Positions 16,326 through 25,037 are shown, numbered from the stretch's first letter. The stretch: 26,616 nt of DNA from JAAYLC01 sp035654795 (GCA_035654795.1 DASRWC010000023.1:1-26616), one strand, 5' to 3'. The notes: generated from the sequence alone by a model not told the origin. Made by a program: numbers and translations.

Positions 16326-18707
16326 ATGGAAAACCCGGAAATCACTAAACCCGAGCTTGCAGAACCTAACTTAAGAGAACAAATTTATGTCTATTTAAGA
16401 TACTGGCCGTGGTTTATAATATCTGCAATTGTCCTGATGGCATTGTCTGTAATTTATTTACGGTATGCAACTCCCATCTATGAAACAAAAGCGACCATTT
16501 TAATTAAAGATGAGAAAAACAGCGCCTTATCGGAACTGGCTCTTTTTCAGGATTTAGGATTTACAGGTAGTTTAAGTCCTTCCGGATTCGAAAATGAAAT
16601 CCAAATCTTAAAATCCAAAAGCCTCACAGAAAGAGTAGTGAAAGAGTTGCATTTGAATGTTTCCTACGTTTCAGAAGGGAAGGTAAGAGATACTGAACTC
16701 TATGAGAATGTGCCTATTAAAGTGGAAATTATTACTCCGGAGGATGAAATTATTTTTCCTGCCACACCGCTTTACGTGCTTCCGATCAATTCCAAAAAAT
16801 ACCAATTAACCGTAGAAAATGTTTTAGAAGGAGCTGAATTTTCTTTTGGAGAGGTAGTGAAACTTCCTTTTGCGGAAATCACGGTTCTGGCTACTGAGCA
16901 CTTAAATTTCACCGATACTGATAATTCACCCGAGGAGATTCGTGTAAACATATATAGTCTGAACAGAACCGTTGCTGCCTATCGGCAAAATATTCAGGTG
17001 GACCGCCTGATGGATATGAGCAGCGTGATCCAGCTAACTTTAAATCTGCCCAATTCCAATAAAGCAAGAGCCATCCTTAATGAACTGATAAAACAGTATA
17101 ATCAGGATGCTATGGAAGACCGAAATATTGTAGCACGCAATACGGCAAATTTCATTAATGGTAGATTATTAATTATTTCTGAAGAATTGGATTCTGTAGA
17201 AACAGGAAAGGTTGAGTTTAAACAATCCAATCGTTTAACCGACCTAAAAGTTGAAGGGGAGTTGTTCTTAAGAAATGAAAGCGAATATGCCAAACGCGCC
17301 ATGGAGGTAGATGTGCAATTGGAGTTGATAGCAAGTATGATCGATTATGTCCGAAAAGCTAATGAGACGGATTTATTGCCGACAAACTTAGGATTTGAGT
17401 CAGATCGCGTTGCTTCCAATGTGCAAAATTACAACCAAGTTGTTTTGGAGAGATCGAGGTTATTAGGAAGTTCCACAGAAAAGAACCCTGCGGTAGTTGT
17501 TTTGACAGATCAACTTAGAGGTTTGCGTGCCAACGTGATGGAGGGTCTGAGTAATGCAAAAACTGCGCTGGAAATTCAAAAAAATGACATCCTGAAGCAA
17601 GGCGCCAAAATAGATACTAAAATAGGCTCTGCACCTTCAAAAGAAAAGATTTTCCGGAGCATAAGTCGCCAACAAGAAATAAAAGAAACGCTCTACCTGT
17701 ATTTGTTACAAAAAAGAGAAGAAAATGCTATCTCTATGGCAGTTACCACGCCTAAAGCCAAGGTAGTGGATTATGCTTTTAGTTCTCTGGCTCCTGTATC
17801 GCCGAAAAAGAACATCATCTTTCTTGCAGCTTTTATTCTTGGTTTGCTAATCCCTTTCGGTGTAATTTATCTTCGAAATCTTCTTGATGATAAAGTAAGG
17901 GAGAAATCTGATATTCTTGCCGTGAATAAAGATAATCCCATCATTGGGGAGATTCCTAAATTGGACAAAAAAGAAGAACAACTTGTTCAAATAAATGACA
18001 GATCAGTATTGGCAGAATCTTTTAGAATGTTAAGAACCAATCTGCAGTATTTGATCGTTCCAAACAAGGAGGAGGATGAAGGAAAAATCATTTTTGTTAC
18101 TTCCACCATAAAAGGTGAAGGAAAAACATTTTGTTCATTCAATCTTGCTCTTACATTGGCCAATGCAGGCTCCAAAGTTGTTCTGGTTGGCTCAGACACA
18201 AGAAATCCGCAAATCCACCGATATGCACCCTCAAAATCCTATCGAAATGGAGTGGTGGAATATCTGATAAATGAAGATTCTTCTATTTTTGACTACCTAA
18301 CACCGAGTGAAATGAATGGCAACCTGACTCTGATGTATTCGGGAACCATTCCTCCAAATCCGGCAGAACTTTGGTTAAGACCGAGAGCCGAAGAATTATT
18401 CGCGGAGTTGAAGAAGGAATTTGATTATGTAGTGGTAGATACCGCACCTACACTTTTGGTGACAGATACTTTCCTGATAAGTAGATTTGCCGACGTGATA
18501 CTGTATGTAATGCGTGCCGGATTTACAGAAAGAAGACTTCTGGAATTTCCGATGACCAATATCAAAAGTAAGAAGTTGCAAAATGTGGCTTTTGTGATAA
18601 ATGATGTTTCCATGGATAAAATCGGGTATGGCAACAAGTACGGCTACTACTATGTTTCAAGAAATTCGTTCTGGAAACGATTTAGAAGATCTTTCGGATT
18701 AAGCTAA
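16326..18707 (+). CDS. Wzc-like polysaccharide co-polymerase with tyrosine autokinase domain
   Basis: 793 residues, inner membrane. Order: transmembrane helix 1 (about 28-47), periplasmic Wzz-type domain with coiled-coil stretches (about 245-460), helix 2 (about 496-516), cytoplasmic BY-kinase domain (about 555-765). Walker A is STIKGEGKT (593-601, Lys600), Walker A' is VLVGSDTRNP (619-628, Asp624) and Walker B is YVVVDTAPT (701-709, Asp705). The tail holds a tyrosine cluster (Tyr 768, 772, 774, 775, 776), the usual autophosphorylation site. In Walker A' the first Asp of the common DxD pattern is Gly. It regulates chain length and export together with the upstream Wza-like protein and is probably dephosphorylated by the convergent CpsB-like phosphatase. 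Confidence 0.95.
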   Translation: MENPEITKPELAEPNLREQIYVYLRYWPWFIISAIVLMALSVIYLRYATPIYETKATILIKDEKNSALSELALFQDLGFTGSLSPSGFENEIQILKSKSLTERVVKELHLNVSYVSEGKVRDTELYENVPIKVEIITPEDEIIFPATPLYVLPINSKKYQLTVENVLEGAEFSFGEVVKLPFAEITVLATEHLNFTDTDNSPEEIRVNIYSLNRTVAAYRQNIQVDRLMDMSSVIQLTLNLPNSNKARAILNELIKQYNQDAMEDRNIVARNTANFINGRLLIISEELDSVETGKVEFKQSNRLTDLKVEGELFLRNESEYAKRAMEVDVQLELIASMIDYVRKANETDLLPTNLGFESDRVASNVQNYNQVVLERSRLLGSSTEKNPAVVVLTDQLRGLRANVMEGLSNAKTALEIQKNDILKQGAKIDTKIGSAPSKEKIFRSISRQQEIKETLYLYLLQKREENAISMAVTTPKAKVVDYAFSSLAPVSPKKNIIFLAAFILGLLIPFGVIYLRNLLDDKVREKSDILAVNKDNPIIGEIPKLDKKEEQLVQINDRSVLAESFRMLRTNLQYLIVPNKEEDEGKIIFVTSTIKGEGKTFCSFNLALTLANAGSKVVLVGSDTRNPQIHRYAPSKSYRNGVVEYLINEDSSIFDYLTPSEMNGNLTLMYSGTIPPNPAELWLRPRAEELFAELKKEFDYVVVDTAPTLLVTDTFLISRFADVILYVMRAGFTERRLLEFPMTNIKSKKLQNVAFVINDVSMDKIGYGNKYGYYYVSRNSFWKRFRRSFGLS

Positions 18708-18760
18708 TCTCGTTCTTAATAAATCCGGAAAGCCTAAACGAAATATCAGAAATTGATTTT

Positions 18761-19495
18761 CTAAGAATTTATTTCTTTAACCTTCTGGATTAAAGCCTCA
18801 AAAAAGGGCACATATTTCTTGGTTAAAGTAATATGCTTTAATGTTCGTAAATGCCTGGGATTGTGTGCATCGGTTCCTACCAGATCATAATGCCCGTGAG
18901 AAAGAAGTTCGAATGCTTTATTTTGCACTTGACTTCCGTAGTGGTTAGAAAGAGATAATAAATTTAATTGCAGTAAACATCCCTTTTCTTTGAATTTTAA
19001 AACGTCCGTACGGTTTGTCAAATACAAATAACGTTCCGGATGGGCGAGAATAGGAGTAAAACCTTTCTGCTGAATATCAAAAATTTGAGATTCCACAAAT
19101 ATTGCCTTTTGAAGATAAGACATTTCTACCAAAACTTTGTTTTCAAAGACTTTTAGAAGATCTTTAGCCTCACAAAGTTGATCAAATTCTTTATCCAACA
19201 TATACTCGGCTGCGGCACTCAGATTGAAATCTATATTCTCCACAAGACAAACTTTCTTTAAGGAGGCCAAGCTCTTCAAAATGGTTTCAGAATCATTATG
19301 GTAAAATCCTTCCATAACATGGGGTGTTGCTACTGCGCCTTTATAGCCTATAGATTTATATTCGGCTATCATGTCCAGACTCATCTCAATGTCTTTAGAT
19401 CCGTCATCTAGACCGGGAAGAAGGTGGCAATGGAAATCTGTAAGACCACCTAAGAAGTCAGCAACAAAGTATTTTTTGCGAAAGAATTCAAACAT
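18761..19495 (-). CDS. CpsB/CapC-like tyrosine-protein phosphatase (PHP family)
   Basis: 244 residues, metal-dependent phosphatase of the PHP fold, usually acting on the Wzc-type tyrosine autokinase. Metal-binding motifs: DFHCHLLPGLDDG (Asp20, His22, His24), TPHV (His59), AHPERY (His152) and GTDAHN (Asp209, His211). Length matches the family (about 240-260). It is convergent with the kinase gene, only 53 bases between the stops, so pair membership is clear although the two are not cotranscribed. The 177-base gap to the divergent azurin gene should hold its promoter; I see no consensus match for it. The substrate is inferred from the family and the neighbour. Confidence 0.92.
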   Translation of the reverse strand: MFEFFRKKYFVADFLGGLTDFHCHLLPGLDDGSKDIEMSLDMIAEYKSIGYKGAVATPHVMEGFYHNDSETILKSLASLKKVCLVENIDFNLSAAAEYMLDKEFDQLCEAKDLLKVFENKVLVEMSYLQKAIFVESQIFDIQQKGFTPILAHPERYLYLTNRTDVLKFKEKGCLLQLNLLSLSNHYGSQVQNKAFELLSHGHYDLVGTDAHNPRHLRTLKHITLTKKYVPFFEALIQKVKEINS

Positions 19496-19603
19496 TTTTA
19501 TTAATGGGGGAAGGGATTAAGGATTAAAAATAGTAATAACTTTAACGTGTAGCTTCTTCTAATGTCATTATTTTGTTAAAGTCATTGTAAACAGCCTCAG
19601 AAT

Positions 19604-19635
19604 TTTGAAATCCTGACTTTTTGGATTTATTTTTA
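19604..19635 (+). promoter_or_regulatory. Candidate azurin promoter
   Basis: TTTG (19604-19607) and TATTTTTA (19628-19635) are 20 bases apart; the -7 box differs from consensus only in the last base. Transcription would start near 19641 with a leader of about 30 bases. Confidence 0.5.
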
Positions 19636-19672
19636 TACCCAATTCCAAAAATAACCAAAAACTAAAAACAAA

Positions 19673-20185
19673 ATGAAAAAACTCCTAGTGATTTTCGTCG
19701 CTGCACTAGCATTAAGCTGTGGTGACAATAAGAAAAAAGATGAAACTACAACACGTCCTATCGGGACGGATAGAGTAGAGGATACAACTCCTGTGGCAAC
19801 AGATGATGCTGTAGCAAATTTGAGCATCGAAGGAAATGACCAGATGCAGTTCAATAAAAAAGAATTACGAGTAAAAGCTGGTCAAAAAGTTCGATTGACA
19901 CTAAAACATGTCGGGAAAATGGAGAAGAATGTTATGGGGCACAACTGGGTTCTTCTAACACAAGGAACTGACATTATGGAATTCGGACAAGCTGCAAATA
20001 CAGCAGAAGAGTCTGATTATATTCCGAAGGATAGAGAAAATCAGGTAATTGCACATACCAGAATGCTTGGAGGTGGAGAAAGCGATACAATCGAGTTTGA
20101 CGCCCCTGCTCCCGGTACTTATGATTTTATATGCTCTTTCCCGGGTCACGTAGCACTTATGAAAGGAAAGTTTATCGTGGAGTAA
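19673..20185 (+). CDS. azu: Azurin (type 1 copper protein), lipoprotein form
   Basis: 170 residues. Lipoprotein signal with lipobox LALS-C (Cys16), then a charged, flexible Lys/Asp/Thr-rich linker (about 18-46), then the cupredoxin domain. Type 1 copper ligands are in exact azurin spacing: Gly89-His90 (MGHNW), Cys154, His159 and Met163 (CSFPGHVALM; Cys to His five, His to Met four). It shuttles single electrons at the outer or inner membrane, for example between cytochromes and a terminal reductase; its partner is not in the window. The Lys-Lys-Asp-Glu run shortly after the lipidated Cys resembles Bacteroidota surface-export signals but is displaced by several residues. A strong terminator follows. 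Confidence 0.96.
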   Translation: MKKLLVIFVAALALSCGDNKKKDETTTRPIGTDRVEDTTPVATDDAVANLSIEGNDQMQFNKKELRVKAGQKVRLTLKHVGKMEKNVMGHNWVLLTQGTDIMEFGQAANTAEESDYIPKDRENQVIAHTRMLGGGESDTIEFDAPAPGTYDFICSFPGHVALMKGKFIVE

Positions 20186-20202
20186 TCAAATGTTTATTCA
20201 CG

Positions 20203-20242
20203 AAAAAAATCGCTCTCACATTTTGTCAGAGCGATTTTTTTT
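20203..20242 (+). terminator. Bidirectional intrinsic terminator between azurin and the lplA unit
   Basis: ATCGCTCT (20209-20216) pairs with AGAGCGAT (20228-20235); after one C-C mismatch ACA/TGT also pair around a TTT loop. A run of A precedes and a run of T follows, so the element can act on both strands and separates two convergent units. Confidence 0.92.
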
Positions 20243-20259
20243 ATACCTATTATAGGTTC

Positions 20260-20394
20260 TTATTTCTTTTTGGAAAAAAGAAAGCCCAAAGGAAGCCAGA
20301 GAAAAAGAAAAAGAAATTTGCCCGAAACCACGCCATAAATGGTAACAGCGGCTGCCAAAACCATGAGTAAAATCTTCAGTTGATTACGCTTCAT
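20260..20394 (-). CDS. Small two-helix membrane protein (44 aa)
   Basis: Starts MKRNQLKILLMVLAAAV and ends LPLGFLFSKKK with TAA. Two hydrophobic segments, about 8-24 and 27-41, are joined by a short SGK turn and bounded by basic residues at both ends, so both termini should face the cytoplasm. The ATG lies inside the last codons of lplA (11-base overlap), which suggests translational coupling, and the stop lies 18 bases before the bidirectional terminator, so the frame fills the end of the transcript exactly. Stop-free length alone is weak evidence at this size; the composition, topology and position make it convincing. Function unknown; no link to lipoate metabolism is shown. Confidence 0.7.
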   Translation of the reverse strand: MKRNQLKILLMVLAAAVTIYGVVSGKFLFLFLWLPLGFLFSKKK

Positions 20395-21388
20395 CACTTC
20401 CATAAATCAACTCAATGAAATCGACTTTAGGAATTTCCCCAAAATATTCGCTTACTTCAATATCCTTTAAAACTTGAGTGATATCATCCTTTACATAACG
20501 CGCACCTACCAATAATTTCTCCAGATTTTCAACAGGTTTTCTCCCAAAGAAATCGCCAAAAATTTTGAAATCTTCAATATGACCTTTCTCCACAAAAATT
20601 CTTAAATCGATTTCCCCTATGGAAAACCGTTTGGATCGCTTTATATTAAATTTAGGGGATTTTCCATAATTCCATTCCCAAGTGTCATATTTTTCGGCTT
20701 TTAATTTATGAACTCCTTCCCATTCCTCGGGAGTTAAATAGTAAGTCTCAAAATCATCGCTATCTTCAAACAGACCTTTCAAAATACGTTGACGAAACGC
20801 ATCTATAGTCATGGGAGCATCCAAAAATTCCGAAATATTTGCTACCCTGCTACGCACGGATTTATGACCTTTAGATTCGATCTTACTCATCTTCACCTGT
20901 AACGCACGAGTGACTTCGGTCAAATCGGTGTTTAATAAAAGAGTGCCATGACTGATCATTCTTTTTCCCGTTGAAAATTGGGCAGTTCCTGAAATTTTTC
21001 TACCGTCTATTTCAATGTCATTTCTCCCTTTTAACTCGGCATGCATCCCCATCTCATTCAAAACTTTGATAACGGGGGCTGTAAATTTTTTGAAATTACT
21101 GATACTCTGGCCGTCATGGTTGGTGATAAAACTAAAGTTTAAATTCCCCAAGTCATGATACACAGCGCCCCCTCCGGAAATACGGCGAACCACTTCAATG
21201 CCTTGTTCTGTTACATAATCATCATTAATTTCCTCTAAGGTATTTTGATTTCTCCCTATAATAATAGAAGGAGCATTAATGTAGAACAACAGATAGTCGT
21301 TTTCCGGACTAAAATTTCTAAGAATATATTCTTCCAAAGCCAGATTCAGCTTGGGATTATGGTTTCCTTCATTTTCTATAAAAATCAT
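20384..21388 (-). CDS. lplA: Lipoate-protein ligase A
   Basis: 334 residues, cytoplasmic. Activates lipoate with ATP and attaches it to the lipoyl domains of 2-oxoacid dehydrogenases and the glycine cleavage H protein. Motifs: RRISGGGAVYHDLGNLNFSF (68-87; lipoyl-adenylate loop), GRNDIEIDGRKISGTAQ (121-137) with catalytic Lys131, and HGTLLLNTDL (148-157). The C-terminal accessory domain (about 250-330) is present, so this is the complete two-domain form. It starts 11 bases after the aminopeptidase gene and overlaps the small membrane-protein gene by 11 bases. Confidence 0.95.
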   Translation of the reverse strand: MIFIENEGNHNPKLNLALEEYILRNFSPENDYLLFYINAPSIIIGRNQNTLEEINDDYVTEQGIEVVRRISGGGAVYHDLGNLNFSFITNHDGQSISNFKKFTAPVIKVLNEMGMHAELKGRNDIEIDGRKISGTAQFSTGKRMISHGTLLLNTDLTEVTRALQVKMSKIESKGHKSVRSRVANISEFLDAPMTIDAFRQRILKGLFEDSDDFETYYLTPEEWEGVHKLKAEKYDTWEWNYGKSPKFNIKRSKRFSIGEIDLRIFVEKGHIEDFKIFGDFFGRKPVENLEKLLVGARYVKDDITQVLKDIEVSEYFGEIPKVDFIELIYGSDEA

Positions 21389-21399
21389 AATATTAGATT

Positions 21400-23022
21400 T
21401 TAATTTATTTCCACTTCAAAATAATAATCCTTCTTCACGTCTAAATTTTCTACAGTCTTCCTTATTTTCTTTTTCTTCCATTGTGAAGTAGGATTTATCA
21501 GAATTTCTTTGCCATTAACTTTTATCAGAACTGGAATCGTAAAATTATCAAGAACATTTGAGAACCGATATGTAATCTGCTTTCCATTTTTCTTCAATTC
21601 CAGTTTTGGAATATTTGTTGTTCTTAAATATTGGTTCCAAAATGGCTCTAGATCTCTCCCTGTTTTCCGGCTGATATATTCTTCAAGTTGTTTGCTGCTA
21701 ATGGTCTGATGGTAAAATTCTTTATTTAACCCGCGTAAAATCTGTCTCCATTTTTCATCGTTATCCACAACCTGCCTTAGGGTATGAACAACATTTGCGC
21801 CTTTATAATAAATATCACTGCTTCCCCTAAAATCTAAGTGTGGAATCCCTATCATTGTCCGGTCATTAAAAATTCGCTCCCTTAATCCGATCACATATTC
21901 GGATGATGCTTCTTTTCCAAAGAAATAATCCAGAAAAAGACTTTCGGAATAGCACGTAAAGCCTTCATGAATCCACATATCGGCCACATCGTTATTGGTG
22001 ATATTGTTTGCAAACCATTCATGGCCGCTCTCGTGAATAATAATGAAATCAAATTTTAAACCCCATCCACTTTCAGATAAATCACTTCCAAGGTAACCAT
22101 TGGTAAAACCGTTTCCATAAGTAACAGCACTCTGGTGCTCCATCCCTAAATACGGAACTTGTATGAGTTTGTAGCCGTCTTCATAAAACGGATATGGACC
22201 AAACCAGTGTTCAAAAGCCTCCATCATCATTGGTGCTTGCTTAAATTGTTTTTTGCCTTCTTCCAAATAATCCCGTAAAACATAATAATCCATCGCCAAA
22301 GGTCCTGCTTCTCCCTGATAAGTTTCTCCAAAATGGATGTAATCTCCAATACTCACGTTCACACCATATGCGTTAATAGGATTTACAACTTCCCAAACCC
22401 AGGTTTTTGACGCTTCATTGTCTATCACTTTTTTCAACCTTCCGTTACTCACGTTCATCAAGTGTTTTGGCGTGGTAACAGAAATTGTCATTCCGCGATC
22501 CGGTTCGTCATAAGGATGATCTTTTAAAGGCCACCACACACTGGCACCAATTCCTTGATTGGAGTTGGCAATCCAGTCATTCCCGTTTTTATCTTTAGTC
22601 CAGGTAAATCCTCCATCCCAGGGCGGACGTCTTGCAATTCTTGGTTTTCCTGAAAAATGAATGGTTAGAAGGTTTTCCGTACCCGGTATTTGGGGTTTCT
22701 TAAGATTAATAAAATGTGCATTTCCATCGGTAATAAAAGAAAGTTCTTCCTTATCCTGAATCACTTTGTCAATTTCCATTGGGAATTGAAGGTCTATCTG
22801 CATCACTTGTCCATCTTTTAAAACTTCATAAGAAATCTTATTTTTTCCTTGGATGCTTCGGGTTTGTGGATTGATTTCCACAGATAAATCATAATAAACT
22901 ACATCCCACCAAGATCTCTCCGGCGTGATACTTCCTCTCAAGGTGTCGGCACGTGTGAAAGTTTCTTGAGCAGAAAGTAATGGTGAAATCAAAATGAAAA
23001 CGAGCAGGAAAGAATACTTCAT
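21400..23022 (-). CDS. M1 family metallopeptidase (aminopeptidase N-like), exported
   Basis: 540 residues with a signal peptide (1-18, LLSA-Q). Zinc site: HESGH at 330-334 with the second Glu ligand at 353 (HExxH, 18 residues, E), the gluzincin pattern. The substrate-side motif reads LGMEHQS (292-298), a His in place of the Asn of canonical GAMEN. The N-terminal beta domain (about 35-235) and the catalytic domain (about 240-450) are present; the short C-terminal part lacks the large ERAP1-like helical domain, as in other compact Bacteroidota M1 enzymes. No sorting domain and no lipobox, so periplasmic. It trims N-terminal residues from peptides; specificity unknown. It lies 39 bases after the DUF721 gene and 11 before lplA. 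Confidence 0.93.
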   Translation of the reverse strand: MKYSFLLVFILISPLLSAQETFTRADTLRGSITPERSWWDVVYYDLSVEINPQTRSIQGKNKISYEVLKDGQVMQIDLQFPMEIDKVIQDKEELSFITDGNAHFINLKKPQIPGTENLLTIHFSGKPRIARRPPWDGGFTWTKDKNGNDWIANSNQGIGASVWWPLKDHPYDEPDRGMTISVTTPKHLMNVSNGRLKKVIDNEASKTWVWEVVNPINAYGVNVSIGDYIHFGETYQGEAGPLAMDYYVLRDYLEEGKKQFKQAPMMMEAFEHWFGPYPFYEDGYKLIQVPYLGMEHQSAVTYGNGFTNGYLGSDLSESGWGLKFDFIIIHESGHEWFANNITNNDVADMWIHEGFTCYSESLFLDYFFGKEASSEYVIGLRERIFNDRTMIGIPHLDFRGSSDIYYKGANVVHTLRQVVDNDEKWRQILRGLNKEFYHQTISSKQLEEYISRKTGRDLEPFWNQYLRTTNIPKLELKKNGKQITYRFSNVLDNFTIPVLIKVNGKEILINPTSQWKKKKIRKTVENLDVKKDYYFEVEIN

Positions 23023-23061
23023 ATTTATGAGTTGGCGTTAGGAGTGTGGAGATATTTACGA

Positions 23062-23370
23062 TTACCTGAGAATCAATTTTTCAACTATTTTTTTTCCCAT
23101 TTCTTCATTAATTAAATCAATGATTTTTTGGATGCCATAACTGAGTTCTTGTCGCATAGCGGCCGAAGTTAGATATACTACCAGTGTACCTCGGGAAAAA
23201 TTGACACTTTGGGTATAAGATTGAATGGAAGGACCCAGCACAGAAGCCCAGGCATCTTCAACTCGTACTTTATCAAGCCCGACTTCCAATTTATTCACAA
23301 CATAAACTTCCTGTAGTACTTCCTCTAAGGAAAAAGCATCGCATTTCCGATCGTCTTTATTTTTTGCCAT
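23062..23370 (-). CDS. DUF721 / DciA-like protein
   Basis: 102 residues from ATG 23370 (MAKNKDDRK); a TTG at 23379 would overlap the stop of the upstream gene. The core AWASVLGPSIQSYTQSVNFS, then GTLVVYLTSAAMRQELSYG, then a C-terminal helix (LINEEMGKKIVEKLILR) fits DUF721, which includes DciA, a protein linked to loading of the replicative helicase in bacteria without DnaC. Position two genes after recF is typical for this family and supports a replication-related role. It follows the lipoprotein stop by one base. Confidence 0.85.
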   Translation of the reverse strand: MAKNKDDRKCDAFSLEEVLQEVYVVNKLEVGLDKVRVEDAWASVLGPSIQSYTQSVNFSRGTLVVYLTSAAMRQELSYGIQKIIDLINEEMGKKIVEKLILR

Positions 23371-23371
23371 T

Positions 23372-23812
23372 CTATTCAACTAATAAATCCGAGATATTCA
23401 AGGGAACATATTTTTTATACCGATAAATCTTGTTCTCCCTATTTTTTACAACCAAAATGCTGTCTTGCGCCTCTATAACTGCTTCTTTCCAAGAATCAAA
23501 TGGCGTGGTGTAATGCATGTATAAACTATCGTTTTCAATTTCTAAAGTGAAATCTTCAGAGAGTCCGTTGGAGGAAAATTTTCCATCAATCTCGGGAGAG
23601 ACTTTCGTTCGTTTTCCGGAATCTCCCTCAATTTCAATATGGTCAATTACCAGATTCATATCATATTCCTTCTTGTCACCACCCGGGAATTGAACCTGTT
23701 TTATTTCCCAGTATCCCGGAAGCTTAGATTTTAAGGCTGCGGGATCCGGTTTTTTGCACCCCACGAAGATTAGAGATATAAATAGAAGCAATAATTTTGG
23801 ATACATAAGCAT
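23372..23812 (-). CDS. Predicted lipoprotein, lipocalin-like
   Basis: 146 residues, with ATG directly after the recF stop (a second ATG two codons later is equally possible). Signal MLMYPKLLLLFISLIFVG-C with lipobox (IFVGC), then Lys-Lys-Pro-Asp. The mature part starts LKSKLPGYWEIKQVQFPGG and alternates beta strands with charged turns (SLYMHYTTPFDSWKEAVIE, SILVVKNRENKIYRYKKY), resembling small lipocalin-like lipoproteins of Bacteroidota. Embedded between recF and the DciA-like gene, an arrangement I associate with flavobacterial genomes. Function unknown. Confidence 0.8.
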   Translation of the reverse strand: MLMYPKLLLLFISLIFVGCKKPDPAALKSKLPGYWEIKQVQFPGGDKKEYDMNLVIDHIEIEGDSGKRTKVSPEIDGKFSSNGLSEDFTLEIENDSLYMHYTTPFDSWKEAVIEAQDSILVVKNRENKIYRYKKYVPLNISDLLVE

Positions 23813-24898
23813 CTAGTTTTTCAGTGGAAACATTTTATAAGATTGATGAACTTTTTTAATTACTTCCTCCGTACGGGCAAAATGGGTGTCAGAGATAAAC
23901 AATTGTCCAAAGTTTTCTTTATCCACCAAAGTTATCAAATGTTCTACTCGAGTCTCATCTAGTTTGTCAAAAATATCATCTAAAAGTAAAATGGGGTTTT
24001 CCCCTACTCGAGCCTTGATAAAATCGAATTGTGCGAGCTTCAGCGCAATTAAATAGGATTTTTGCTGTCCTTGAGATCCAAATTTTTTGATAGGATGTCC
24101 GTCTATTTCAAAAATCAAATCGTCCTTGTGAATGCCATAGTTAGTATATTGTGATGCCCGGTCCCTTCCTAAATTTTGTTCAAGAAGCGTGAGCAAATCA
24201 TTTTCTCGGAGCTGACTTTCATAATTAAGATTTACGTTTTCATTTCCACTGCTGATGGATCGATAACGCTTGAGAAAAATAGGCAGAAATTCGGCAACAA
24301 ATGCCATACGTTTTCCAAAAATGGAGGTCCCGTAGGTGTACAATTGTTCGTTATAAATGGCTATGGTATTCGGATCAAAACTTTGATTTGCCGCAAAAAA
24401 TTTTAAAAGTGAATTACGCTGGGCAAGAACCTGGTTGTATTTGATAAGAGTTTTCAGATACTCCGGATCGCGTTGGGAGATAACACCATCCATAAATTTT
24501 CTACGTGTTTCACTGCCTTCAACAACCAAATCTCTGTCTGCAGGCGAAATGATCACCAAGGGTAATAATCCGATATGGTCGCTCAGACGGTCGTATATTT
24601 TGCCATTCCTTTTGATGATTTTTTTTTGGTTTTTCTTTGCACTGACCACTATTTTTTCTTGTGATCCGTCTCGTAAATACACTCCTTCAATCATAAAGAA
24701 TTCTTCCCCATGCTTGATATTTTGCAGGGTAATAGGATTAAAGTAACTTTTTCCGAAGGACAAGTGATATATCGCATCAAGGATATTTGTTTTTCCAATT
24801 CCGTTATTACCTACAAAACAGTTTATTTTAGGGTCCAAATCAAAAGAGATGGAATCAAAATTTTTATAATTTAAAAGAGATAGTTTTTGTAAAATCAT
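23813..24898 (-). CDS. recF: DNA replication and repair protein RecF
   Basis: 361 residues, normal length. SMC-like ABC ATPase that helps load RecA at gaps with RecO and RecR. Walker A is GNNGIGKT (30-37), the ABC signature GSQGQQKS is at 274-281, and Walker B is NPILLLDDIF (301-310), followed by DKLDE. The N-terminal LSLLNYKNF segment is typical of RecF. First gene of the minus-strand block down to 20260; divergent from the TPR gene at 25038 with 139 bases between starts. I see no clean -33/-7 pair for recF in that gap. Confidence 0.97.
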   Translation of the reverse strand: MILQKLSLLNYKNFDSISFDLDPKINCFVGNNGIGKTNILDAIYHLSFGKSYFNPITLQNIKHGEEFFMIEGVYLRDGSQEKIVVSAKKNQKKIIKRNGKIYDRLSDHIGLLPLVIISPADRDLVVEGSETRRKFMDGVISQRDPEYLKTLIKYNQVLAQRNSLLKFFAANQSFDPNTIAIYNEQLYTYGTSIFGKRMAFVAEFLPIFLKRYRSISSGNENVNLNYESQLRENDLLTLLEQNLGRDRASQYTNYGIHKDDLIFEIDGHPIKKFGSQGQQKSYLIALKLAQFDFIKARVGENPILLLDDIFDKLDETRVEHLITLVDKENFGQLFISDTHFARTEEVIKKVHQSYKMFPLKN

Positions 24899-24987
24899 AG
24901 AAATGAAAGCGTTGAGAAATGCGGCACTTTACGATAATATTGAATGGTGTGCGAGGCAAATTATCGAAAAATAAGAAATTAATATCC

Positions 24988-25017
24988 TTTTAAATTCCAT
25001 TAAAAATTTTATTTTTG
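24988..25017 (+). promoter_or_regulatory. Promoter of the TPR-ribH unit
   Basis: TATTTTTG (25010-25017) matches TAnnTTTG exactly; TTTT (24988-24991), 18 bases upstream, is a one-mismatch -33 box. The ATG at 25038 is 20 bases beyond the -7 box. Confidence 0.6.
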
Positions 25018-25037
25018 CGCCACATTAATCAAAAACT

